NCBI GenBank assembly: GCA_003560175.1
Contig: PWIZ01000153.1
Coordinates: 1 to 11,705, forward strand
Length of the DNA stretch: 11,705 nucleotides
Direction: 5' to 3'
From: Halomonas sp.
GTDB lineage: Bacteria > Pseudomonadota > Gammaproteobacteria > Pseudomonadales > Halomonadaceae
In this document: one piece after another, positions 1 through 9,049 of the stretch
Layout: each line of letters opens with the position of its first letter
Numbering within the stretch: position 1 is the stretch's first letter
Translations under genes and position numbers: made by a program
Notes under the pieces: generated by a model
Seen by the model: only the letters and a program-made list of their open reading frames with translations
The model's database searches: none
Told to the model about the DNA's origin: nothing

Positions 1-1316
1 AGACCCTGGCCGAGGTGGAGCGCAGCGCCTGCCCCACCTGCGGCAGCTGCTCCGGCATGTTCACCGCCAACTCCATGAACTGCCTGATGGAGGCCCTGGG
101 GCTGGCGCTGCCGGGCAACGGCACGGTACTGGCCACCCACGCCGACCGCCGTCGCCTCTTCGAGAACGCCGGCCACCGCATCGTCGAGCTGGCCAAGCGC
201 GTCTACGAGGGTGACGAGGCGCACCTGCTACCCCGGGCCATCGGCTCCAAGGCGGCGTTTCGCAACGCCATGACCCTGGATATCGCCATGGGCGGCTCCA
301 CCAACACCATCCTGCACCTGCTGGCCGCCGCCCAGGAGGCCGAGGTCGACTTCACCATGACCGATATCGACCGGCTGTCCCGGGAGGTGCCCCAGCTCTG
401 CAAGGTGGCGCCCAACACCCAGAAGTACCATATCGAGGACGTGCACCGCGCCGGCGGTATCATGGCGATCCTCGGCGAGCTCGATCGCGCCGGGGTGCTT
501 GATACCCGGGTGCCCACCGTCTATGGCGACTCCCTGAAGGCCGCCCTGGACGAATGGGACATCATGCGCAACCCCAGCGCCGAGGTGGTGGAATTCTTCA
601 AGGCCGGCCCCGGCGGGGTGCCCACCCAGGTGGCCTTCTCCCAGAGCGCGCGCTGGCCGAGCCTCGACGGTGACCGCGCCACCGGCTGCATCCGCGACCT
701 GGAGCACTCCTTCTCCCCCCAAGGCGGCCTGGCCGTGCTCTACGGCAATATTGCCCTGGATGGCTGCGTGGTGAAGACCGCCGGCGTCGACGACTCCATC
801 CTGGTCTTCGATGGCTCGGCCCACGTGGTGGAGTCCCAGGACCAGGCGGTGGCGGACATCCTCGATGGCAAGGTGAAGGAGGGCGATATCGTCGTTATCC
901 GCTACGAAGGCCCCAAGGGCGGTCCGGGCATGCAGGAGATGCTCTACCCGACCTCCTATCTCAAGTCCAAGGGGCTCGGCAAGGCGTGCGCGCTGCTCAC
1001 CGACGGGCGCTTCTCCGGGGGCACCTCGGGGCTCTCCATCGGCCACGTCTCGCCGGAAGCCGCCGCCGGGGGGGCCATCGGCCTGGTGGAGCAGGGCGAC
1101 ACCATCCAGATCGATATCCCCAGCCGCGCCATCAACGTCAAGCTCAGCGACGATGAGCTCGCCGAGCGCCGCGCGGCCATGGAAGCGAAGGGCGCGGACG
1201 CCTGGAAGCCCGCCGCCCCGCGCGACCGCAAGGTCTCCGCGGCGCTCAAGGCCTACGCCATGCTCGCCACCTCCGCCGACAAGGGCGCGGTGCGCGACCT
1301 TTCCAAGCTCGACTGA
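1..1316 (+). CDS. ilvD: Dihydroxy-acid dehydratase, 3' part (5' end outside window)
   Basis: IlvD dehydrates 2,3-dihydroxy-isovalerate and 2,3-dihydroxy-3-methylvalerate to the 2-keto acids that precede valine, leucine and isoleucine; it is a cytosolic iron-sulfur enzyme. The visible frame begins with the codon at position 3 and gives about 437 residues. The E. coli protein has about 616, so roughly the first 180 residues lie upstream. The visible part starts just before [18 protein letters not shown], which carries one of the cluster-ligand cysteines of the IlvD/Edd family. It then shows [14 protein letters not shown] and, near base 997, [20 protein letters not shown], the family's second signature with the conserved active-site serine. 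The match to E. coli IlvD runs to the C-terminus ([15 protein letters not shown]). The related 6-phosphogluconate dehydratase Edd is less likely given this close similarity. The gene converges on nudE, with 46 bases between the stop codons. No frameshift is seen. Confidence 0.97.
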   Translation, partial: TLAEVERSACPTCGSCSGMFTANSMNCLMEALGLALPGNGTVLATHADRRRLFENAGHRIVELAKRVYEGDEAHLLPRAIGSKAAFRNAMTLDIAMGGSTNTILHLLAAAQEAEVDFTMTDIDRLSREVPQLCKVAPNTQKYHIEDVHRAGGIMAILGELDRAGVLDTRVPTVYGDSLKAALDEWDIMRNPSAEVVEFFKAGPGGVPTQVAFSQSARWPSLDGDRATGCIRDLEHSFSPQGGLAVLYGNIALDGCVVKTAGVDDSILVFDGSAHVVESQDQAVADILDGKVKEGDIVVIRYEGPKGGPGMQEMLYPTSYLKSKGLGKACALLTDGRFSGGTSGLSIGHVSPEAAAGGAIGLVEQGDTIQIDIPSRAINVKLSDDELAERRAAMEAKGADAWKPAAPRDRKVSAALKAYAMLATSADKGAVRDLSKLD

Positions 1317-1319
1317 ACC

Positions 1320-1355
1320 GGGTCAGACCCTTAAATCCGCTTAAGGGTCTGACCC
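1320..1355. repeat. Perfect 15-bp inverted repeat with nested half-palindromes, possible two-way terminator or REP-like element
   Basis: GGGTCAGACCCTTAA (1320-1334) pairs perfectly with TTAAGGGTCTGACCC (1341-1355) across a six-base loop, ATCCGC. Each arm is itself nearly palindromic (GGGTC-A-GACCC and GGGTC-T-GACCC), so GGGTC or its complement occurs four times. It sits between the convergent genes ilvD and nudE, where a shared terminator would be useful. The AT-rich inner stem and lack of a long T tract are not typical of an intrinsic terminator. From memory, GGGTCAGACCC-type palindromes are scattered in several gammaproteobacterial genomes, sometimes near REP-associated transposases. That makes a dispersed repeat plausible, but one window cannot show it. 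Confidence 0.75.
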
Positions 1356-1362
1356 CCGCCGG

Positions 1363-1992
1363 CTACCAGAAGCCGGTGCTGCTCTCGCGCTGCGCCAGCA
1401 GCTTGTCCCGGGCGATATAGAGGGCCGCAATGGCCCGCGCCTCGTGGAAATCTTCCCGGGCGAGCAGCGCCGGCAGCTCATCGATGGCGTGGGTTTCGAC
1501 GATCAGCGGCTCCGGCTCGTCCCCGGGCAGGCGCTTGGGATAGAGGTCCCTGGCCAGCAGCACCTGCATGCGGTGGCGCATGTAGTTGGGCGCCAGCGAC
1601 AGCTCCACCAGCGGCTCGATGCTGCGGGCACCGAAGCCGCACTCCTCCATCAGCTCGCGGTTGGCGGCGGTGACGATATCCTCGCCCGGATCGACCAGCC
1701 CCTTGGGCAGGGTCAGCACATACTCCTCGAAGCCCGCCGCGTATTCGCGTATCAGGAGCACGTGCTCCGGGTCGGGCATGGCGACGATCATCACTGCGCC
1801 GCTGTCGCTGCCGGTCAGGCGTTCGAAGGTGCGCTCCTCGCCATTGGAGAAGCGCAGGTCCAGGGACTCGATGTGGAACAGGCGGCTCCTGGCCACCGAT
1901 TGGCGGGCGAGAACGCGGGGCTTTTGCGGCCACTCTCGCTCTGATTCGGGGGCGTTGGGCGCGGAGGCCCGGGACCTGGGGACGTTGGACAT
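1363..1992 (-). CDS. nudE: Nudix hydrolase NudE (ADP compounds hydrolase)
   Basis: NudE hydrolyses nucleoside diphosphate derivatives such as ADP-ribose, NADH and Ap3A to AMP plus a phosphorylated partner, clearing reactive or signalling nucleotides in the cytosol. A complete Nudix box, G-x5-E-x7-REL-x-EE-x-G-F, lies at residues 98-120 (GLVDPGE...NRELMEECGF). The family tracts VARSRLF, MIV, LIREYA, LYP and GDEPEP also match E. coli NudE. The preferred start is the ATG at 1990-1992, giving 209 residues. A GTG at 2037 is also in frame and would add 15 residues, but it lies in the probable promoter zone; no clear Shine-Dalgarno supports either start. Even the shorter form has an N-terminal extension of about 20 residues (rich in Pro, Arg, Ser and Glu) over the roughly 186-residue E. 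coli protein. The gene is divergent from yrfG. Confidence 0.93.
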   Translation of the reverse strand: MSNVPRSRASAPNAPESEREWPQKPRVLARQSVARSRLFHIESLDLRFSNGEERTFERLTGSDSGAVMIVAMPDPEHVLLIREYAAGFEEYVLTLPKGLVDPGEDIVTAANRELMEECGFGARSIEPLVELSLAPNYMRHRMQVLLARDLYPKRLPGDEPEPLIVETHAIDELPALLAREDFHEARAIAALYIARDKLLAQRESSTGFW

Positions 1993-2003
1993 GGAGGCAC
2001 CGT

Positions 2004-2032
2004 TTCTGGGTAGGGAAAGCGCCTGATACAAT
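2004..2032 (+). promoter_or_regulatory. Possible sigma-70 promoter for the yrfG-hslR-hslO operon
   Basis: TACAAT at 2027-2032 is a good -10 hexamer (five of six match TATAAT). It lies 35 bases before the yrfG start. The hexamer 17 bases upstream, TTCTGG at 2004-2009, is a weak -35. On the other strand the same bases read TATTGT, four of six matches to a -10. nudE transcription could therefore start from an overlapping divergent promoter, giving a leader of about 30 bases before its ATG at 1992. This is inferred from spacing and motif alone. Confidence 0.4.
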
Positions 2033-2066
2033 ACCACTCCTTACCTGTCACCTTCCGGGAGTCGCG

Positions 2067-2782
2067 ATGATCGACTGGCGCGCCATCGACACCGTCCTGC
2101 TCGACATGGACGGCACCCTGCTCGATCTCCATTTCGACAGCCACTTCTGGCTGGAGCATCTGCCCAGACGCTACATGGAGCTCCATCAGCTCGACGAGGC
2201 CACCCAGGAGGTGGTGCGCTCCAAGGTGCTGCACGAGCAGGGCACCCTCAACTGGTACAGCCTGGCTTACTGGGGCCGCGAGCTCGACCTCGACATCATC
2301 GCCCTCAAGCGCGAGATTCAGCATCTGATTGGCCTGCGCGGCGATGCCCTGGATTTCCTCAAGTGGCTCAAGCAGGCCCACCCGCGGGTGGTGCTGGCCA
2401 CCAATGCCGACCGGGCCAGCCTTGAGCTGAAGCTGCCGCTGACCGGCCTGGAGGAGTACCTGGACGCCATCGTCTCCTCGGCGGACTTGGGCGTGCCCAA
2501 GGAGGCCCAGGCGTTCTGGCCCGCCCTCCAGGCCGTGGAGCCCTTCGACCCGGCCCGCACCCTGTTTATCGACGACAATCCCCGGGTGCTGGAGAGCGCC
2601 CGGGAGTTCGGCATTCGCTACCTGCTGGGCATCAAGCAGCCCGACAGCGCGCGGCCGGAGAAGGAGCTCGAGGAGTTCATCGCCCTTGACTGCTTCGCAT
2701 CGATCCTGCCCGGCAACCTGCCGCCCGGGCAGGCTCCCGGGGCCGCCGGCACGCCGGGGGAGGGCGCTCATGGAGAGAAAGT

Positions 2783-2786
<4 letters not shown>
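2067..2786 (+). CDS. yrfG: HAD-superfamily GMP/IMP nucleotidase YrfG
   Basis: YrfG is a cytosolic haloacid dehalogenase-type phosphatase; the E. coli enzyme dephosphorylates purine nucleoside monophosphates, chiefly GMP and IMP. All HAD motifs are present: motif I DMDGTLLD (nucleophile D13, acid D15), motif II TNAD at 112-115, motif III lysine K145 in VPKE, and motif IV FIDDNP with D169 and D170. The conserved LNWY and IRYLLGIKQPDS tracts match E. coli YrfG. The ATG at 2067 follows CGGGAG at 2056-2061. The 239 residues exceed the roughly 222 of E. coli because of a Pro/Gly-rich tail (about residues 215-239). The DNA for that tail contains a strong hairpin. The gene overlaps hslR by four bases (ATGA), which suggests translational coupling. 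The substrate is inferred from family membership. Confidence 0.93.
2705..2733 (+). other. 9-bp hairpin in the yrfG 3' end, upstream of the hslR start
   Basis: CCTGCCCGG (2705-2713) pairs perfectly with CCGGGCAGG (2725-2733) across an 11-base loop. It lies inside the extra C-terminal tail of yrfG, 49 bases before the hslR start codon, and has no T tract. It may be only a product of the GC-rich Pro/Gly codons. It could also slow ribosomes or stabilise the downstream message. Confidence 0.5.
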
Positions 2787-3172
<386 letters not shown>

Positions 3173-3185
3173 CCAGAGAGTCAAG

Positions 3186-4061
3186 ATGACCGACCAGATC
3201 CAGCGTTTTCTCTTCGATAACACCAATGTTCGCGGCGAGCTCGTGACCCTCGAGCAGGCCTATGCCGAGGTGCTCGCCCGCCACGACTACCCGCCGGTGG
3301 TCAATCGCCTGCTCGGCGAACTGCTCGCCGCAGTGGCGTTGCTCACCGACACCGTCAAGCTCGATGGCAGCCTGAGTATCGAGGTGCGCGGCAAGGGCTC
3401 CCTGGCCCTGCTGATGGCCGAGTCCAACCCCGGTGGCGAGCTGCGCGCTATCGCCCGCCTGGCCGAGGATGCTCCGGCCCCGGCCGACGATGTGGGCTTC
3501 CTCGAACTGCTCGGCGGCGGGCAGATCATGATCACCCTGGACCCCCGGGAGGGGCACCGCTATCAGGGTATCGTGGCCCTGGACCACGACAGCCTGGCCG
3601 GCTGTCTGGCCGCCTACTTCGTCCAGTCGGAGCAGCTGCCCACCCGCCTCTGGCTGGCCGCGGACGGTCATCGTGCCGGTGGGCTGCTGCTGCAGCGCAT
3701 GCCCGACGAGTCGCAGAATCAGGATCTTGACGCCTGGGAACGCAGCGTAGTGCTGGCCGATACGGTCAAGGACGAAGAGCTGCTGGCGCTTGGTCCCGAG
3801 CAGCTGCTGCAGCGTCTCTACCACGAGGAGCCGGTGCGGATCTTCGATCCCAAGTCGCTGCGTTTCGGCTGTACCTGCTCTCAGGAGCGCATCGCCTCCG
3901 CGCTGCTGACCCTGGGCGAGGAGGAGCTGCGTCAGGTGCTGGCCGAGCACGGCAGCATCGATACCCAGTGCCACTTCTGCCACACCCGCTACCACTTCGA
4001 TGAGGTCGATGTCGAGGCGCTGCTGGCCGATGGAGAGGGGTCACCCCCTGTGATCCACTGA
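3186..4061 (+). CDS. hslO: Hsp33, redox-regulated holdase chaperone
   Basis: Hsp33 is a cytosolic chaperone kept inactive by zinc. Oxidation releases the zinc and forms disulfides, and the unfolded form then holds other proteins against aggregation. The four zinc cysteines are present in the expected arrangement: CxC at C229/C231 (FGCTCS) and CxxC at C262/C265 ([11 protein letters not shown]). The N-terminal substrate-binding and dimerisation region also matches ([33 protein letters not shown]). The 291 residues agree with the family's usual 290 or so. The start at 3186 follows AGAGAG at 3174-3179 and fits the conserved N-terminus; the open frame continues upstream across hslR but is not supported there. 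It is the last gene of the yrfG-hslR-hslO set. Partner hslR and the wider neighbourhood (msrB, gshA, dsbB) fit a protein-stress role. Confidence 0.97.
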   Translation: MTDQIQRFLFDNTNVRGELVTLEQAYAEVLARHDYPPVVNRLLGELLAAVALLTDTVKLDGSLSIEVRGKGSLALLMAESNPGGELRAIARLAEDAPAPADDVGFLELLGGGQIMITLDPREGHRYQGIVALDHDSLAGCLAAYFVQSEQLPTRLWLAADGHRAGGLLLQRMPDESQNQDLDAWERSVVLADTVKDEELLALGPEQLLQRLYHEEPVRIFDPKSLRFGCTCSQERIASALLTLGEEELRQVLAEHGSIDTQCHFCHTRYHFDEVDVEALLADGEGSPPVIH

Positions 4062-4109
4062 GGGCATTGCTGCGGCGCACCATGGCTCCTGTAGTGAAAC
4101 GGCGCCATG

Positions 4110-4126
4110 TTGTAGAAAAACTACAT
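4110..4126. promoter_or_regulatory. HexR-like operator upstream of pckA
   Basis: The 17 bases TTGTAGAAAAACTACAT hold the perfect palindrome TGTAG-AAAAA-CTACA (4111-4125). This resembles the HexR box of gammaproteobacteria (approximately TTGTAATNNNATTACAA). HexR is a regulator that senses 2-keto-3-deoxy-6-phosphogluconate and controls glycolytic and gluconeogenic genes. The site centres about 64 bases before the predicted transcription start, a place that would suit an activator. A further TGTAG at 4090-4094 lies exactly 21 bases (two helical turns) upstream of the first half-site. The protein that binds here is inferred only from motif likeness and target gene. Confidence 0.5.
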
Positions 4127-4146
4127 GAAGTTCGCCCAAAACAGCG

Positions 4147-4175
4147 TTCCCCGCGGCGATGCTTTTTGCCATAAT
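4147..4175 (+). promoter_or_regulatory. Probable sigma-70 promoter of pckA
   Basis: CATAAT at 4170-4175 (five of six bases of the -10 consensus) is preceded, with a 17-base spacer, by TTCCCC at 4147-4152 (three of six of the -35). Transcription would start near 4182, leaving a leader of about 127 bases before the pckA ATG. A 9-bp inverted repeat, CGGCGCCAT (4100-4108) and ATGGCGCCG (4174-4182), brackets the operator and overlaps the -10 and start point. Confidence 0.5.
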
Positions 4176-4221
4176 GGCGCCGCTTTTTCGGCTCGATCGT
4201 TTCGCCACCGGACGGGAAATC

Positions 4222-4267
4222 CGCAGCGTCGATCGATGGCAGGTACCCGCTGCGTCGTCACCGACGC
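4222..4267 (+). promoter_or_regulatory. Competing hairpins in the pckA leader
   Basis: CGCAGCG (4222-4228) can pair with CGCTGCG (4248-4254). GCGTCG (4252-4257) can instead pair with CGACGC (4262-4267) across a four-base loop. The two stems share bases 4252-4254, so in full they exclude each other. The arrangement recalls leader control, but the stems are short and GC-rich, and no known riboswitch is recognised. A chance origin is quite possible. Confidence 0.3.
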
Positions 4268-4308
4268 CCGGCACACGAGAGAATCGGCCGCAAGGCCCAG
4301 GAACCGAC

Positions 4309-5862
4309 ATGACCACACCCCAATCTCCCAAAGCCCACGTCAACCTCAGCAGCGCAGAACTGATTGAGCGTGCAGTGGCCACCGGCGAGGGCCGCCTGGC
4401 CGCCAACGGCGCCCTGGTGGTAAATACCGGTGTGCGCACCGGGCGCTCGCCCAAGGACCGTTTCCTTGTTGATGAGCCGTCTACCAGCGCGCAGATCGAC
4501 TGGGGCAGCGTGAACCGTCCCTTCGACGCCGAGAAGTTCGATGCCCTCTGGGCCCGCGTCGAGGACTACCTGCTGGGCCGTGAGCACTACGTGTCGGAGC
4601 TCCACGTGGGCAGCGATCCGGCCTACCACCTGCCGGTGCGCGTGCAGACCGAGACCGCCTGGCAGAACCTGTTCGGCCGCACCATGTTCGTGCGTCCGGA
4701 GGCCTACAACCCCTCCGCCAAGGAGGAGTGGACCATCATCAATGCCGCCGGCTTCGAGTGTGACCCGTCCCGCGACGGCACCCACTCCGACGGCGCCGTG
4801 ATCATCAACTTTGCCCAGAAGAAGGTGCTGATCGCCGGCATGCGCTACGCCGGCGAGATGAAGAAGGCCATGTTCTCCGTGCAGAACTTCCTGCTGCCGG
4901 CCGCCGACGTCCTGCCGATGCACTGCTCCGCCAACGTCGGCGAGGATGGCGAGACCTGCTTGTTCTTCGGCCTCTCCGGCACCGGCAAGACCACGCTCTC
5001 CGCCGATCAGGCCCGCTACCTGATCGGTGACGACGAGCACGCCTGGGGCCCGGGCACCGTCTTCAACATCGAGGGTGGCTGCTACGCCAAGTGCATCGAT
5101 CTTTCCGAGAAGAACGAGCCGATCATCTGGAACGCCATCAAGTTCGGCACCGTGCTGGAGAACGTGGTCCTCGACGATCGCCGTGAGCCGGATTACGCCG
5201 ATGACAGCCTGACCCAGAACTCCCGTGCCGCCTACCCGCTGGAGCACGTCGAGAAGCGCGTGCCCGAGAACCGCGCCGATGAGCCCAACGCCATCGTCTT
5301 CCTGACCTGCGACATGAGCGGCGTGCTGCCGCCGGTCTCCGTGCTCACCAAGGAAGCCGCGGCCTACCACTTCCTCTCTGGCTACACCGCCAAGGTCGGC
5401 TCCACGGAGATGGGTTCCGCCGAAGGTCTCTCCACCACCTTCTCCACCTGCTTCGGGGCTCCCTTCTTTCCGCGTCCGGCCCGCGAGTACGCGGACCTGC
5501 TGATCAAGCGCGTGGCCGAGAAGGACGCTCAGGTCTACCTGGTCAACACCGGCTGGACCGGCGGCTCCTACGGTGAGGGCGGTTCGCGCTTCTCCATCCC
5601 CACCACCCGCGCCATCATCAGCGCCATCCAGACCGGCGTGCTGCGTGAGGTTGAGACCCAGCGCGTCGACGGGCTCAACTTGGACGTGCCGCTGGCGGTG
5701 CCGGGGGTCGACTCCAGCCTGCTCAATCCGCGGGAGACCTGGGAAGATAAGGACGCCTACGACCGCAAGCGTCAGGACCTGGCCGAGCAGTTCGTCGACA
5801 ACTTCAAGAAGTTCGACGGCGTCAACGAGGCCATCGTCAAGGCAGGTCCCAGCCTGACCTGA
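4309..5862 (+). CDS. pckA: Phosphoenolpyruvate carboxykinase (ATP)
   Basis: PckA converts oxaloacetate plus ATP to phosphoenolpyruvate, CO2 and ADP, the entry step of gluconeogenesis from organic and amino acids, in the cytosol. The kinase-1a loop [11 protein letters not shown] starts at residue 221, and the metal-binding LIGDDEH has D241/D242. Other conserved active-site residues are R46 in TGRSPKD, Y180, K185/K186 in GEMKK, H205 in MHCSANVG, and R306 in NSRAAYP. The 517 residues fit the Pseudomonas-type enzyme (about 513), shorter than the 540 of E. coli. The ATG at 4309 has AGGAA at 4299-4303. The frame stays open back to an ATG at 4159, but that lies upstream of the predicted -10 and lacks family similarity. 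The gene has its own promoter region and a strong 3' hairpin, so it is probably monocistronic. GTP-type enzymes are unrelated in sequence. Confidence 0.98.
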   Translation: MTTPQSPKAHVNLSSAELIERAVATGEGRLAANGALVVNTGVRTGRSPKDRFLVDEPSTSAQIDWGSVNRPFDAEKFDALWARVEDYLLGREHYVSELHVGSDPAYHLPVRVQTETAWQNLFGRTMFVRPEAYNPSAKEEWTIINAAGFECDPSRDGTHSDGAVIINFAQKKVLIAGMRYAGEMKKAMFSVQNFLLPAADVLPMHCSANVGEDGETCLFFGLSGTGKTTLSADQARYLIGDDEHAWGPGTVFNIEGGCYAKCIDLSEKNEPIIWNAIKFGTVLENVVLDDRREPDYADDSLTQNSRAAYPLEHVEKRVPENRADEPNAIVFLTCDMSGVLPPVSVLTKEAAAYHFLSGYTAKVGSTEMGSAEGLSTTFSTCFGAPFFPRPAREYADLLIKRVAEKDAQVYLVNTGWTGGSYGEGGSRFSIPTTRAIISAIQTGVLREVETQRVDGLNLDVPLAVPGVDSSLLNPRETWEDKDAYDRKRQDLAEQFVDNFKKFDGVNEAIVKAGPSLT

Positions 5863-5898
5863 TGGCTCTGCTGGGGTCTGGCCTCGGAGGATCGTAGA

Positions 5899-5919
5899 AC
5901 CGCCGGCAGGCAAGGCGGT
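5899..5919 (+). other. Small hairpin in the pckA 3' untranslated region
   Basis: ACCGCC (5899-5904) pairs with GGCGGT (5914-5919) across a nine-base loop. It lies 36 bases after the pckA stop and just before the main terminator stem. It may help protect the 3' end of the message, and shows nothing else recognisable. Confidence 0.4.
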
Positions 5920-5921
5920 CT

Positions 5922-5960
5922 GAGCGGGGGAGCGGCACAGCCGCTCCCCCGTTCTGCTGT
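5922..5960 (+). terminator. Intrinsic terminator of pckA
   Basis: CGGGGGAGCGGC (5925-5936) pairs perfectly with GCCGCTCCCCCG (5940-5951) over a three-base loop. Three more outer pairs (G-C, A-T, G-T) bring the stem to about 15 bp from 5922 to 5954. The T-containing run TTCTGCTGTCTGT follows. The tract is not a pure T run, so termination may be incomplete and some reading through into msrB is possible. Confidence 0.75.
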
Positions 5961-5984
5961 CTGTCCCCCTGACGGAGAAGAAAA

Positions 5985-6485
5985 ATGAAACGACGGCATT
6001 TCCTGGGCCTGGCGGGTGCCACCGGGGCCCTGGCCCTGCTGCCCGGCGTCGCCTTCGGCTTTCCCCGGCTGAGGCTCGAGGCCGCACCAGGGCTCGAACG
6101 CCTGGAGCTCAGCGACGCCGAATGGCGCGAGCGTCTTACCCCCGAGCAGTACTGGATCCTGCGCAATCACGGCACCGAGGAACCCTGGTCGAGCCCACTC
6201 GACACGGAGTGGCGCGACGGCGAGTACCGCTGCGCCGGCTGCGACCTGCCGCTCTTCGAGAGCACCATGAAGTACGACTCCGGCACCGGCTGGCCGAGTT
6301 ACTTCGAGCATGTCCAGGGTCATCTGCTGAGCCGGCTCGACTTCAGCATGATCTGGCCGCGGGTCGAGTACCACTGCGCCCGCTGCGGTGGTCACCAGGG
6401 CCATGTGTTCAGCGACGGCCCCGAGCCCACCGGGCTGCGCTGGTGCAACAACGGCCTGGCCCTGAACTTCAGCCCGACGGGCTGA
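5985..6485 (+). CDS. msrB: Peptide-methionine (R)-S-oxide reductase MsrB with Tat-type signal
   Basis: MsrB reduces the R form of methionine sulfoxide in proteins. The N-terminus MKRRHFLGLAGATGALALLP has a twin-arginine motif (RRHFLG), a hydrophobic core and a plausible cleavage site after residue 25 (VAFG), so the enzyme is probably exported by the Tat system to the periplasm. The SelR/MsrB domain covers about residues 43-163. Zinc cysteines are C83/C86 (RCAGC) and C131/C134 (CARC). The catalytic cysteine is C154 in LRWCNNGLAL, with H137 and H140 in GGHQGHVF. The frequent resolving cysteine of SGCGWPSF is a threonine here (T101 in DSGTGWPSY). The protein has just five cysteines in all, so it is a one-Cys type. 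Length is 166 residues. GGAGAAG precedes the ATG. The stop codon lies in a perfect hairpin. Tex follows after 144 bases. Confidence 0.94.
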   Translation: MKRRHFLGLAGATGALALLPGVAFGFPRLRLEAAPGLERLELSDAEWRERLTPEQYWILRNHGTEEPWSSPLDTEWRDGEYRCAGCDLPLFESTMKYDSGTGWPSYFEHVQGHLLSRLDFSMIWPRVEYHCARCGGHQGHVFSDGPEPTGLRWCNNGLALNFSPTG

Positions 6486-6492
6486 AGTTCAG
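6462..6492 (+). terminator. 14-bp perfect hairpin spanning the msrB stop codon
   Basis: CTGAACTTCAGCCC (6462-6475) pairs perfectly with GGGCTGAAGTTCAG (6479-6492) across the loop GAC. The left arm codes for the last residues of MsrB and the right arm contains its TGA (6483-6485). No T tract follows, so it may act as a barrier against 3' exonucleases, or as part of the repeat region that starts next to it, rather than as an intrinsic terminator. Confidence 0.6.
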
Positions 6493-6567
6493 GAGCTGTA
6501 AGCTATAAGTGAATCCTTGCCATAGGCCAGGTCATTGGCAGCTTCCAGCTCACCACTCACGGCTCCC
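6493..6567. repeat. Heptad-periodic inverted repeat between msrB and tex
   Basis: GAGCTGTAAGCT (6493-6504) is matched in reverse by AGCTTCCAGCTC (6540-6551), 11 of 12 bases, around a 35-base centre. Both arms continue with seven-base spacing. On the left are AGCTGTA, AGCTATA and AGTGAAT (6494-6514). On the right are AGCTTCC, AGCTCAC, CACTCAC and GGCTCCC (6540-6567). From memory, AGCTNNN-type heptad repeats occur in other gammaproteobacterial intergenic regions; their function is not known to me. No gene is seen here. Confidence 0.55.
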
Positions 6568-6579
6568 GGCGCAGCCGGG
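6565..6579 (+). other. Short GC hairpin before tex
   Basis: CCCGGC (6565-6570) pairs with GCCGGG (6574-6579) over a GCA loop, followed by CTTGTGATACCTTG. It could be a weak terminator for msrB. TGTGATACC just downstream is at best a poor extended -10 for tex, with no matching -35. I see no strong tex promoter. Confidence 0.35.
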
Positions 6580-6629
6580 CTTGTGATACCTTGTCGCGAT
6601 TGTTTTTAGAGCATCAGCGAAGGGGTTAC

Positions 6630-9011
<2,382 letters not shown>

Positions 9012-9049
9012 CCTTCCACGCTAATTTTCTCACTACCAGGGGTGTTACC

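Noticed and set aside
1993..2037. A GTG start adding 15 residues to NudE
   Set aside because: It overlaps the probable divergent promoter, and the added residues do not resemble the family. Because neither start has a good Shine-Dalgarno, the choice is not fully certain.
2685..2712. A sigma-32 heat-shock promoter before hslR (CTTGAC inside yrfG)
   Set aside because: The -35 part is fair, but the bases 13-15 further on (CCTGCCCG) do not resemble CCCCATNT.
4159..4308. A 50-codon N-terminal extension of PckA
   Set aside because: Its ATG lies upstream of the predicted -10, the extra residues match no PckA, and the ATG at 4309 has a good ribosome binding site and the family's length.
4258..6087. 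A 609-codon open frame on the minus strand opposite pckA, and similar long antisense frames opposite ilvD, hslO, tex and gshA
   Set aside because: They have no recognisable domain, are low in complexity (rich in Gly, Ala, Val, Gln and His) and lie exactly opposite well-supported genes. This is expected from high third-position GC.
6591..6629. A TTG start adding 13 residues to Tex
   Set aside because: No ribosome binding site precedes it, while AGGGG lies correctly before the ATG at 6630, where family similarity begins.
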